Source: Hemicentrotus pulcherrimus (taxonomy: Eukaryota; Echinodermata; Echinoidea; Camarodonta; Strongylocentrotidae). From it: a DNA stretch of 23,112 nucleotides. Below are positions 9,601-17,429 of this stretch, piece by piece. Under the pieces are notes generated by a model. The model was given only the letters and a program-made list of their open reading frames with translations, was not told where the DNA came from and ran no database searches. The stretch's first letter is position 1, and every line of letters begins with the position of its first letter. A program made the translations under genes and the position numbers. The stretch spans positions 1-23,112 of the forward strand of contig BEXV01000738.1 of NCBI GenBank assembly GCA_003118195.1. Direction: 5' to 3'.

Positions 9601-10946
9601 GATGACTGTTGATGCTCATGAAATCTGTGTCAATATTACTCAAATGGGACTGGAAAGCTGAGATGGTTATCAATCATGTGTCAGCTACTGGTACATGTAG
9701 GTTAAGACTCATTCTGGTGATGCTTATATTGATGAGGATGAGGATGGAAGTGTTCAAGATGATGATGATGATGGTTGGAGTGGTGGTGATTACGGCTGCG
9801 ACGTGTAGTCGAATGCTCGAGTACCCGCACAGTTGACAACTACTCGGGTACGATTTCTCTTACCCGAATATTCGGCGGCAAAAAAAAAAAATCTGTCCAG
9901 GCCGACGCTTACCCATGCCTGGGTGAGGGGCGGCCGCTGGCATGGTGCCGTCGGTAAAAACGATTAACATTTCAAGGACTGTCAAACGCACCACTCAAAA
10001 ACTGGGACCAAATGTCTGGATTTCTGTTTGGACTTGTAGGAAAATGGATTATTCCGCCATCTTTGTTTTTTAAAACAGCGTTGTTTACTGTTATTATTAT
10101 TATTAAATCGGCGCCTTCAACTGCAACTCGAAGTAAAATTGCATGCGTTTTCGGTGACAGAACTTGGAGACTGCTCCAAAGGTATGGTGGTGGCCAAAAA
10201 AAAAAAATCCAAAAAATCCAAAAAAATCCAAAATTTTTTTTTTAAATTTAGAAAAAACATGGCGTCCGAATATTCGAGTATTCGCTTGTGAGCCTGGGAG
10301 TGTACTCGGGTACCTCATTACACTGTTGTGCACAGCCTTAACACATTACTTGTAAGCCTGGGAGTGTACTCGGGTACCTCATTACACTGTTGTGCACAGC
10401 CTTAGTGGTGATGGTGTTGGTGATTATTTGTATAATAATGATAATGTGCATGTATTTATTCTTCAAAGGTACCAAGACTATTGATTTCATAATTAAATCA
10501 CTGAACGTCATATAGAAAAGTATCCTGCCATTCATTTGACAAAAAGTGGTCTTGCATTATGAATGAGGAAACCTAAAAGGTTCATTATGCTTTAGAGAAG
10601 ACCTCAAGATATCACACTGTATCCTTCATTTGTATTTTCCTCACTGCAGACCATCAAATGTCTTCTCATCTACCCCAATCCCGAGTCAGCGCTAAACGAA
10701 GAGGCGGGCAAGCTGCTTCTAGAACAGTACGACACATACTTCTCACGAGCCAAGATGATGACCGAGATCCACGCTCAGCCTCATCGTTCCTCCAAAGAAT
10801 CACGGGAAAACGAGGATTCAAATCCCTCCACGTCGGGCAGTAACTCACAGCACGGTCCAGCCGCCAAGAAACATGCGGGCGATAAAAAGGTGGCTCTCGC
10901 GGAGAAGAAGAAAAAGGACAAAAAGAGGACATTGAAGAGATTATGA
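6654..10946 (+). CDS. UBE2S: Ubiquitin-conjugating enzyme E2 S (four coding exons, complete)
   Basis: Joined exons 6654-6668, 7973-8123, 8813-9003 and 10650-10946 give 654 nt, or 217 aa plus stop; human UBE2S has 222 aa. All introns are GT-AG and the frame closes at each junction. The UBC fold spans about residues 10-160. It has the HPN motif at 90-92, the catalytic cysteine C100 in GEICVN (human C95), and E136 in ALNEE, matching human E131, which helps activate acceptor ubiquitin K11. A variable Ser/Asn-rich linker (about 161-187) leads to a Lys-rich tail ending KKRTLKRL, which matches the human LRRL-type C-terminus that docks on the APC/C. Known family role: after a priming E2, it elongates K11-linked chains on APC/C substrates in mitosis. 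The start is the exon-1 ATG; an in-frame ATG in exon 2 (residue 10) is a weaker alternative. Identification is very secure; the first five residues are less certain. Confidence 0.95.
7134..7275. repeat. Near-perfect 51-bp inverted repeat (foldback hairpin)
   Basis: The arms 7134-7184 and 7225-7275 are reverse complements over 51 positions with one mismatch (7139 against 7270), around a 40-nt loop. The loop holds a second small stem, GGCCG/CGGCC. Immediately outside the right arm is a 14-nt palindrome, CTGAGCATGCTCAG (7273-7286). A transcript of this intron would form a long stable hairpin on either strand. It could be a foldback or MITE-type element, a small-RNA precursor, or a recent inverted duplication. 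No target duplication is visible at the edges. Confidence 0.85.
7685..7756. repeat. Two-copy 37-bp tandem repeat
   Basis: AATCAACCATTCA recurs at 7685 and 7722, each followed by ATTTCAGATTAACTA. The second copy has an extra TTTCAGA unit. This is a simple local duplication in UBE2S intron 1. Confidence 0.7.
7973..8123 (+). CDS. UBE2S: UBE2S coding exon 2 (start of UBC fold)
   Basis: The acceptor is a strong pyrimidine run ending TTCCAG at 7972. The alternative AG two bases later would break the frame. It encodes residues 6-55 and one base of codon 56, including [16 protein letters not shown] and the end AVIEGP, all aligning with human UBE2S helix 1 and the first beta strands. The donor is CAG|GTACTC at 8124, in phase 1. 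Confidence 0.93.
8124..8812 (+). other. UBE2S intron 2
   Basis: The intron is 689 bp, with donor GTACTC and acceptor CTCCACAG. About a third of it is a pyrimidine-only microsatellite (8230-8464). The rest is AT-rich with no exon-like segment. Confidence 0.8.
8230..8464. repeat. Polypyrimidine (CTT/CTC)n tract
   Basis: About 235 bp consist almost entirely of C and T on the + strand, built from CTT, CTC and CCT triplets with only a few purine interruptions. It opens long spurious reading frames on both strands (Ser/Phe/Pro-rich and Glu/Lys/Arg-rich). Such homopurine-homopyrimidine tracts can form triplex DNA and are unstable in length. Confidence 0.9.
8813..9003 (+). CDS. UBE2S: UBE2S coding exon 3 (catalytic core)
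   Basis: The acceptor is CTCCACAG at 8812 and the donor is CTG|GTAAGT at 9004. It encodes residues 56-119, holding [21 protein letters not shown], the HPN motif (90-92) and the active-site C100. The upstream splice is phase 1 and the downstream one phase 0. Its last 66 bases (8938-9003) are the source of four tandem copies in the following intron. Confidence 0.95.
9105..9170 (+). pseudogene. Exon-3 fragment copy 1 (22 intact codons, includes catalytic Cys)
   Basis: It translates to the same 22 residues as the true exon end (EICVN...HLLL), with one silent change (GGC to GGA), and keeps donor GTAAGT. With no 3' splice site before it, it cannot be a separate exon. Using its donor would retain the first donor and reach a TGA at 9019-9021. 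Confidence 0.85.
9269..9334 (+). pseudogene. Exon-3 fragment copy 2
   Basis: This is the same 66-bp segment with three differences. One of them changes the Trp of KRDW to Cys. The frame is intact and donor GTAAGT is kept. Confidence 0.85.
9419..9484 (+). pseudogene. Exon-3 fragment copy 3
   Basis: This is the same segment with four differences, giving Thr to Pro and Gly to Asp. The donor has changed to GTAGGT. It shares third-position changes with copy 2, as expected for stepwise duplication. Confidence 0.85.
9620..9690 (+). pseudogene. Exon-3 fragment copy 4 (decayed)
   Basis: GAAATCTGTGTCAAT and the following ACTCAAA..GG.ACTGGAAAGCTGA.ATGG pattern still match the exon end, but with insertions that shift the frame and many substitutions. 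This is the oldest recognisable unit. Confidence 0.7.
9794..10404 (-). mobile_element. Repeat copy B, unclassified transposable element
   Basis: Read on the - strand, this matches 4003-4413 nearly end to end: GGCTGTGCACAACAG, GGTACC, a T-rich stretch, a CCACCACCATACC box, GTTGCAGTTGAAGGCGCCGA, TGGGTCC-type blocks and CATGCCAGC. It sits inside GAT microsatellite DNA and extends further than copy A, to a segment with GAATATTCGGGTA and CGAGTACCCG words. The ends GGCTG and CAGCC are inverted and near TTA, which weakly suggests a PIF/Harbinger-type element. No transposase is visible. Confidence 0.75.
10285..10404. repeat. 64-bp tandem duplication at the end of repeat copy B
   Basis: The unit starting CTTGTGAGCCTGGGAG at 10285 restarts at 10349 (CTTGTAAGCCTGGGAG) and runs to TGTGCACAGCCTTA at 10404, almost unchanged. 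It duplicates the terminal part of the element, including its GGTACC and TGTGCACA motifs. Confidence 0.9.
10650..10946 (+). CDS. UBE2S: UBE2S terminal coding exon (C-terminal helices, APC/C tail)
   Basis: The acceptor is TCACTGCAG at 10649. The exon encodes residues 120-217 and ends with TGA at 10944-10946. It starts [20 protein letters not shown], closely matching human UBE2S and including C123 (human C118). The downstream linker is rich in Ser, Asn and Glu rather than the Gly/Ala-rich linker of mammals. The basic end, KKHAGDKK...KKRTLKRL, is conserved, as expected for the part that contacts the APC/C. Base composition is clearly GC-richer than the flanks. Confidence 0.95.
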   Translation, partial: TIKCLLIYPNPESALNEEAGKLLLEQYDTYFSRAKMMTEIHAQPHRSSKESRENEDSNPSTSGSNSQHGPAAKKHAGDKKVALAEKKKKDKKRTLKRL

Positions 10947-11770
10947 TGTATGCCAAATTGAATCGCCAATTTCCCAGGAATATTTTAACTTATCAACTTT
11001 TTTTCTCTTGTACAGTGTGTATACAAACAGATGACCCTATCTATGTAATTTTCAATCCACAAAATGAAATTATAAAATTTTCAACATTTTTAGCACAAAC
11101 AGTAAAGCCTGAAATCGGCATGTTAACTTAATGTCATTCCTGTTCATGAGCAAATAATTGTCTGAAGATTAATATTGCTTATATTTTGTGCTCTCTAAAC
11201 ATGGGTGCTACAAACTGTATACATTTGTAGATTAACTCTGTCTTGAATTGAATGCCAACGCTCAATATAACCGTGAGCCCTCCATACTGGTCAGCATTTG
11301 TAAAGCTATGACATTCTAACAATCTGTGGATGTTATATAGAGACGAAGCTCAAGAATTAGTAATCAAAACTGCCATTTGGATTTAGAAACAGAACAATAC
11401 TGATATGCTGTATAATTGAAAGGGATAATTTCATGATTTTCCCACATATTCAAGACATAAAATATGAGTTGCTTGAAGTTATGGTTTTCATGCCTCTCAA
11501 ATGTCAAAGGCATTGCAGATCGCACAACTGAAACAAGACCAAGCAAGAAGAATGATGAAATTCCTGCCATTGTAACATTTTGTCCTGTATCGTACTGTTT
11601 TGATCCCTATGTGTTTTAAATCTTCGTGATGTGACTTCTCTAAACACAGGACAACTCAAAGAATGTATCATGATTCGATTTGGGAATTTGATTTCAAGTA
11701 TGGTAACTTGATTTCATGGACATGATACTGTTGGTACATCTGCAATAGCTTTTAACTTGTAATCTACTTG
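10947..11770 (+). other. UBE2S 3' UTR and spacer
   Basis: AT-rich sequence follows the UBE2S stop with no further coding signal. No canonical AATAAA occurs close by. The first clear candidates downstream on this strand are near 13146 and 13709, so the 3' UTR is either long or uses a variant signal. Confidence 0.5.
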
Positions 11771-11950
11771 ATAATAATAATACAGTAATAATAATAATAA
11801 TAATCTGGATTTATATAGCGCTTAGTCGCTTATTACAAAATACTGTCTTTACTCTCTTAGTGCTTTAGACATACTATTACCCCATTCATTAAATTCATTC
11901 ACGCAAAATGTGCACCATCTCCACTCCCTACCCCGAGTATTCCTACCATA
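11771..11950 (-). mobile_element. Retroelement 3' end with AAGCGCTATATAAAT tail, minus strand
   Basis: Read on the - strand, the segment ends in AGCGCTATATAAATCCAG followed by an ATT run. This is the tail type seen at 20690-20717 (AGCGCTATATAAGAATG followed by ATTATT). The 5' limit near 11950 is a guess. SINE or LINE origin cannot be separated from this fragment. Confidence 0.6.
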
Positions 11951-13960
11951 TGACCAATAAGGGCATATTCAATTAGTTTTTACATCCAAATTTTTGTAGA
12001 AGCCTGTTCTTCAATCAAACCATGTGTACTCTTGAAAGAGCAACTTCTTTTAGAATATTACTCATTTGAGTTTAAACGAATTATGATTGTCTTTATCTGA
12101 CTGTAAAGTTTAAGATTACTTGGTAATATCCCTTTTTCATTTCAACATTTTGATTGCCATGTGCATTAGATCTTAAAATTAAATCTGAAGCAGGGTTCCA
12201 TTTCCCAATGTGCTTGTTTGAAAATCATGAAAAAGATAATCAACCAATACAATATAGGCCCATCAGGAAAACCCTCATAGAGCTCTTCTATCAAGCTCTT
12301 CTGTAGCTTTAGTCGGTTAATTTTTGTATCACAAAATTTCAATTGTGTGTAGTTCATCTTGAAGCTTTTAATACATACCCTTATTCAACCATTCCTTTTC
12401 AAAGCATGTACACATCATTAATTCAGTTGCTGAAATTGCAGATATTTTCCACACTTTAACTTGAATGGAGTTGAAGGCAGTGAATTGTATCAAGTTATGG
12501 AAAATTAACAAGTCTTTCTATAACAAAACAACAAGAAGCCAATCTGATATAGCACGGCTAAACTCCTTTCAATTATTAGGTCCAGAGTGAAATTTGGTGA
12601 GTCTTCAGTATAATTTTGGATATCCGTGTACACGTGGACTCCTGTTATTATCAAGTCCTAGCAATGACAGGTGGGATGCATGAAGCAATGAACTCGTTGT
12701 ATTCCAAGATAATCAGATATTCAAAGGATTCTTAATGCAAGTGTACACAATGTGAACTATTGCATAGAATCTTGTACACATTATGAACTATTGCATAGAA
12801 TTTTACCCCATGCCACTAACGGTTCCAGCAGCATAATGATCACCAGGACTGCTACAGAAGATGTAAACCTGTACTGTTTCATAGTCAAGATGGTGCTGAC
12901 TGCTTACCGGTATGTGGAATCTTGACGTGGAGGAAGCTGTGGGGAGTAGTTACTAAACCATCTTATATTGAACGGAGGCACACATTTGATATTACACTGT
13001 TACCAGGTACCCATAAAGTTGGAATAATTCTTGTTCCCACCTCTTTTATGAAGTAATTGTGATGATATGATTTATTCTTTAGATATTTTATAGTAATGAT
13101 TAAAAAAATTCCTGTCAGAACTTTACTCATCAATCAACATTGATCAATAAAGATATAAACTGTATCTATCAAGAATTAGTCATATTACCACACTCGTGTC
13201 ATGAAAAGAGGTCAGAAACTTCTCCAAACGTTCTGGGTAACAGTGTAGTTCAATAGTAGACAGGCAATGAAAACGGTGCACAGGCTAAATCATTTTAATT
13301 AACATTGACTATGTGCTCCAACATGTGCATTTTTGTTCATGTCTTGCTTTTGGCGCTATCCTTTAAAGCCCTATTGCTGCATCAACAACAAAATTAGCTG
13401 CAAGGTGACTGGAAAGATTCCAAACAAGTATAAATACTAACAAAACCAGAGGTGTAAGACTGACTGCATAATCGCTAAATGCATTCAACTCCTTACTTGT
13501 GAGACCAGTAACACGCTTACATGTGTATGTGTGTTTTTTTAGATGAAAACTCACCCTCCAGTATTTATACCCGTGTATCATCAATTGTAAAGTTGTACAT
13601 AACAAGAGACTAGATACACTCCTTAACATTACATTACATATTGTGTCCTGTTGATTATTGTGCGTGTTTATTGATGCAATATTGTTACTGGTATTTGTGA
13701 TGCTATGAAATAAAGCATTTTTTATTACATGAAATCATCAAGAGCTGTAATTTTACCTTCATACTACAGTAAGGAGAGTGTATAGTGAAAGCATAGTCTG
13801 AGGTCTGCAGCCCACAGGGCTTTTTTATACTGAAGATGGGGCTTTCTGTAACTAGAATCTTGGTAGTTTTATGTTTTGAATCTGCATGCAGATGTATAAA
13901 ATCCAGTTTACTCTAGGAATGTAGGCCATAGATGTTCAGTCTAATAAGCAACCAATCAAA
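11951..13960. other. Intergenic spacer
   Basis: No gene is seen. It holds a 31-bp tandem duplication (12743-12804) and two + strand AATAAA words, at 13146-13151 and 13709-13714. The second is followed by a T-rich stretch and could be the UBE2S polyadenylation site if its 3' UTR is about 2.8 kb. Confidence 0.5.
12743..12804. repeat. Two-copy 31-bp tandem repeat
   Basis: GTACACAATGTGAACTATTG at 12743 recurs as GTACACATTATGAACTATTG at 12774, both followed by CATAGAAT.TT. The copies differ at about three positions. Confidence 0.85.
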
Positions 13961-14354
13961 TTAAAGATAAACTCCAGTTCTGGTTTAAAAAAAGAAAATT
14001 AATTCTCACAGAATCAAACAAAACTTACACTGAATGCTCAAGATTACAAATAAATGACATATGTGCCAAAAAATTTTGGAAGAAAATGTATACTGGCTGA
14101 GTAATGAGCATAGAAAGACAAGGAAATCAAGGTAGTACCAGCCCTGACAACATCTGTGTTGTCCCATATATAGCTTTCTGTGTACAGTGCTTGTTACTTC
14201 ACCAAGACTCAGTCAAATTTATTATGATTTTGATGACTCCAGAACCTTGCAGTGCACACCAATACTTACATGCTACATGATCAACTGTTTCTGATCCTTT
14301 CCACACCTTTTCTTTCACAATGCAATCGCATTACCAGTACTAGATTATCTTTAA
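13961..14354. mobile_element. TTAA-flanked MITE
   Basis: TTAA at 13961-13964 and 14351-14354 flank a 386-bp element. Its ends are inverted: AGATAAACTCCAGTTCTGG at left, AGATAATCTAGTACTGG at right read in reverse. Its right half, read on the - strand, matches 2820-3030 (TGCATTGTGAAAGAAA, AAGTATTGGTGTGCACTGCA, CAAGCACTGTACACAGAAAG). It has no coding capacity. The TTAA target suggests the piggyBac superfamily. Confidence 0.75.
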
Positions 14355-14915
14355 TGTAGCATATCTGTAATGACTGTAGATGCATTTGAATCACTTAAGG
14401 GCAATGTTCCTTTATGCATACATGTATTATGTAATCTAGCAAGTGAACAAAGCTGTAATGTGAACCCTCTCCCTCTGCTTATCTTTCTCTCCCTCTCTCT
14501 TTCTTCTCCTTTTCCTACTCCACATCTCTCACTCCCTCCCTCCTTCTCTCTTCTCTCTCTTTTCTCCTTCCTTTTCTCACATTCTCTCTTTCTCTATCTC
14601 TCTCCTCCTTCCCTCCCTCCTCTTGTCCCCCTCTCTCTCTCTCTCTCTTACACACACACACATATAAATACATTAAAAAATACTTCATATAGCTCTATAA
14701 TTCAGTTGTTTTCAAGGTTTTTATACATGAACATTGATCTGCAAATCGTGAATCATATACATTAAAAATAGTAGCATCGTTTCACACATGATTATTGGTA
14801 TAGACAGAAACATGAACAAAATCATAAGACCTTTAACAACCCAAATTATGAAATGTATTATTTCATTCTTTTCTCTCCCATTCCTTTCTCTCCCTCTCCT
14901 TCCCTCCCTCTTTCA

Positions 14916-14948
<33 letters not shown>

Positions 14949-15430
14949 CTACTACCTATCTCATCCCCACCCCCTTTTTCTTTCTTGGTCTGCCTATTGC
15001 TAAAATGTACCATAATGTAAATTTAATTTGGCAAGACCACTAAGATATTGATTATTAAAAATAAACTTTTAAAATTCACATTATTTTCTAAGAAGCTCTG
15101 ATGATCAAGAAATAATATCCATTTTGATCTACATATAGTTCTTGAAACAGACAGAATCTATAATTAAAAAATTCAAAATATACCTGTGAGCAAAGGTAAA
15201 AGTAAACAAACTGAATGCGAATTACAAGATAGGGGACGTATAAAAACACTACCGTTATATGAATACAAAGGGCTTCAAAATCATTTACACGTATGATTCA
15301 CGACATAACAAATCATGCATATGTTTCAAATATCACCTATTACATTATACTGTACATGTATTAATATTTCAATCATTGCTATAGGTTTCAAATATGTTCA
15401 TAAGAACCATGTGCATGTATAGTACGAGTC
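14355..15430. other. Spacer with CT microsatellites
   Basis: It holds two CT-rich tracts, at about 14468-14650 (ending in a CA run to 14662) and 14868-14950, which create low-complexity Ser/Leu/Pro frames. A TATAAAAA word lies at about 15239. No gene is recognised. Confidence 0.6.
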
Positions 15431-15437
15431 TTAATAA

Positions 15438-15575
15438 TCATGGCGGCTTTGCTCATCCCATGGTCGATCCTCGAAACACGCGGAAAGTCCTCTGATTGCA
15501 CAGGAAGTCATTCTGCACGCTTGTGTTGCCTTCCCGTACAACAATATAATCAGAGGACAATGCTGCGGGAAGTAC
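15438..15575. other. Unidentified GC-richer, exon-like island
   Basis: This stretch is clearly richer in G+C and CpG than its surroundings. On the + strand it opens with AATCATGGCGGCTTTG, a reasonable start context, about 200 bp after a TATAAAAA word. On the - strand TACTTCCCGCAG (15578-15567) is a fair splice acceptor leading to a short open frame that ends FRVFRGSTMG and stop. I recognise neither peptide. GTCCTCTGATT and AATCAGAGGAC also make an 11-bp inverted repeat, so it could instead be part of an unknown repeat. Confidence 0.3.
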
Positions 15576-15615
15576 AGTGTTTGCAAGTACAGGTGTGTAT
15601 ATATGTTTACATACA

Positions 15616-15659
15616 AATTTACATATTGCATACAGAGAGATTTTAGGCATTCAACTGGT
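15616..15659 (+). repeat. 44-bp segment also found beside the 16970 SINE
   Basis: AATTTACATATTGCATACAG and the following AGATTTTAGGCATTCAACTGG match 16926-16968 with few differences. It may be part of one repeat family, or a fragment of the 16926-17160 element. Confidence 0.6.
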
Positions 15660-16925
15660 ATAACCTGCAGGCATGAGATTGACTCCTGAATGCTTATCAC
15701 AATTATTAAAATGCAATCATTAAAACAAAGTAATAAGTGAACATGAAATTAAGACAAAGGCTTCTTCCCCCTCCCCTCCCCTTGCCAATTCAGAAGACCC
15801 TTTGATCAGAGGATATTCCAACAAATCATTCTGACAGACATACATATTGTTGTCTAACTTTACTTCATCAGGTATCGACAGTGTACATATGAAATGACAA
15901 ACAAAAGCTTTAAATGATTCTAGACCATATGATCACTATCTACAATGTCTTTTGCTTTGTAGGTGTTCTGATTATCTACAAGTTTAATTCCAAGAGGTGG
16001 GCAGGGCCATATTATATATATTTACATTTTCAATAAAGCGACACTTGCAAATAGTTTTGTTAGCCTTTAAAGCACACTCATATATCAGAAAGAATTAGAC
16101 AATATATTAACATATGTAAGACATACAAAGTACTTTCATAGTGAAACAGCTGTGAATGAAGAACAAGAACCATATGATACATCCAATAGACATACTCCAA
16201 CTCAAAAGCGTACTATTGTATTACCCGCATGTGTGTGTGATTGGCACATTGAAATCATTATTGACTAATGGAAGTAGTACTCCAATTGTGAATGAAATTT
16301 GAAAACCAGAATAAAGTGAATATATTTTCAGAATAAGACAGCAGTGACTAGGTGCATGCAAATGTACAATAATTAAGCCAGAGAGTCATCATACATTGCA
16401 AATACATATATTGTATCACTGCGCATCCACTTTTCGCTAGGTAAGATTTTATAAATGAATTAGGATGAGGGTATGTGAAAGTTTATATTGGATTTGTATT
16501 CCCTTTGTCATAATTTTCATATGATATGTCCAGGTGCATTCTGTTTTACAAGCCTGTTCTTTTTTTTTCTTTAGATATCCTTTTAATCCATTATTTTGCC
16601 AATTTATGTATATATAATTATAACTGCTACACGTCTTTATACATGTTGAACGATAAATAAATTGAAATCGACATTGAAAATTTAATTGAATATACGCTAC
16701 ATTTCAGACAGGATTGTTGAATTGCCCAAATAGCAAAGAGGACTTGAAATTGCCAATTTACCCCTCATGCTGCTACAACTTGGACCCCCTCCTAAACTAT
16801 GAAACTCTGATAACCAAAGTACAATTTCAAAGTCAATGATTTGTATAAAATTTCAGACGTCTCATCACCGTAAAAGTAGATACATATATGTATATTATAA
16901 TGTCCCTGTTATTTAATCTATTTGA
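15660..16925. other. Intergenic spacer, no gene recognised
   Basis: This is strongly AT-rich with no exon-like stretch on either strand. AATAAA words occur (for example 16032-16037) but no gene can be tied to them. Confidence 0.6.
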
Positions 16926-17160
16926 ATTTACATATTGCATTAAGACAGATTTTAGACAGTCAACTGGGCGTTGTGGCGTGTGCCTGTAATCCAGCTTATA
17001 ATGGAAGTTACAAACTGATTCAGCTGAGGACTCAGGTTCGAAACTGAGTCACGTCTTTCGGATGGTGACGTTAAAAGTCAGTCTCCAGACGTAAATATTC
17101 ATGTCTGATTGATACACGTCTGTAAGAAATCAATTACACATACACACACTAGGAGGAATA
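16926..17160 (+). mobile_element. SINE-like element with a 7SL/Alu-like head
   Basis: After the shared segment, 16966-16998 reads GGGCGTTGTGGCGTGTGCCT then GTAATCCAGCT, strongly resembling the 5' domain of SRP (7SL) RNA and Alu, with box A GTGGCGTGTGCC. A good box B, GGTTCGAAAC, follows at 17035-17044. Downstream GTCTTTCGGATGGTGACGTTAAAAG is the type of block seen in many invertebrate SINE bodies. The end near 17160 is approximate. Similarity to 7SL may be convergence on pol III box A. Confidence 0.55.
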
Positions 17161-17237
17161 TACCGGTGTCTCACTGAATTGTTTCAAATTGAGATGAAAA
17201 GAATAATCCTCTGGCTCTAATCATTGAATTTCAAGTA

Positions 17238-17427
17238 CAGTCAAACCTGTCTATAGCGACCGCCCAAGGGAAACACAAAAAGTGGCCTTTGAGGACAGGT
17301 GGTCTTTGTAGACAGGTTCCTTTAGTACATGATTCAATGAGAAACTATTTTCAAGGAAAACAACAAATGTGGCCTTTGTAGACAGGTGGTCTTTGTAGAC
17401 AGGTGGTCACTAAAGCAGGTTTGACTG
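17238..17427. mobile_element. MITE with TA duplication (Tc1/mariner or pogo-like)
   Basis: The 190-bp element starts CAGTCAAACCTG and ends CAGGTTTGACTG, an exact 12-bp inverted match that continues imperfectly to about 24 bp (CTATAGCGACC against CTTTAGTGACC). TA lies on both sides (17236-17237 and 17428-17429). Inside, GGTGGTCTTTGTAGACAGGT is repeated directly. It has no coding capacity. Confidence 0.8.
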
Positions 17428-17429
17428 TA

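Larger units (their letters stand above)
8938..9690 (+). repeat. Tandem array of UBE2S exon-3 end plus splice donor
   Basis: The reference segment 8938-9003, from the GAG codon before the catalytic Cys to the donor, recurs at 9105-9170, 9269-9334, 9419-9484 and 9620-9690. The spacings are 167, 164, 150 and 201 bp. The spacer, GGAGAAGAAGGAGGAGG followed by GATGAT runs, is repeated with it. By eye, copies 1, 2 and 3 differ from the exon by 1, 3 and 4 bases; copy 4 is strongly decayed. The donor is GTAAGT in copies 1 and 2, GTAGGT in copy 3 and GTACAT in copy 4. No copy has its own acceptor. The units join at GATGAT-GAGATC, which resembles the exon's GGA-GAGATC, so replication slippage or unequal crossing over through the trinucleotide run is likely. 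Confidence 0.93.
9004..10649 (+). other. UBE2S intron 3
   Basis: The intron is 1646 bp, with donor GTAAGT and acceptor TCACTGCAG. The first 690 bp hold four copies of the end of exon 3 separated by GGA- and GAT-rich spacers. It continues as GAT microsatellite and then contains a minus-strand repeat copy at 9794-10404. Confidence 0.85.

Noticed and set aside
14370..14765. 131-codon plus-strand frame with Ser/Leu/Pro-rich middle
   Set aside because: It is kept open by a CT microsatellite, with no start context or splice support.
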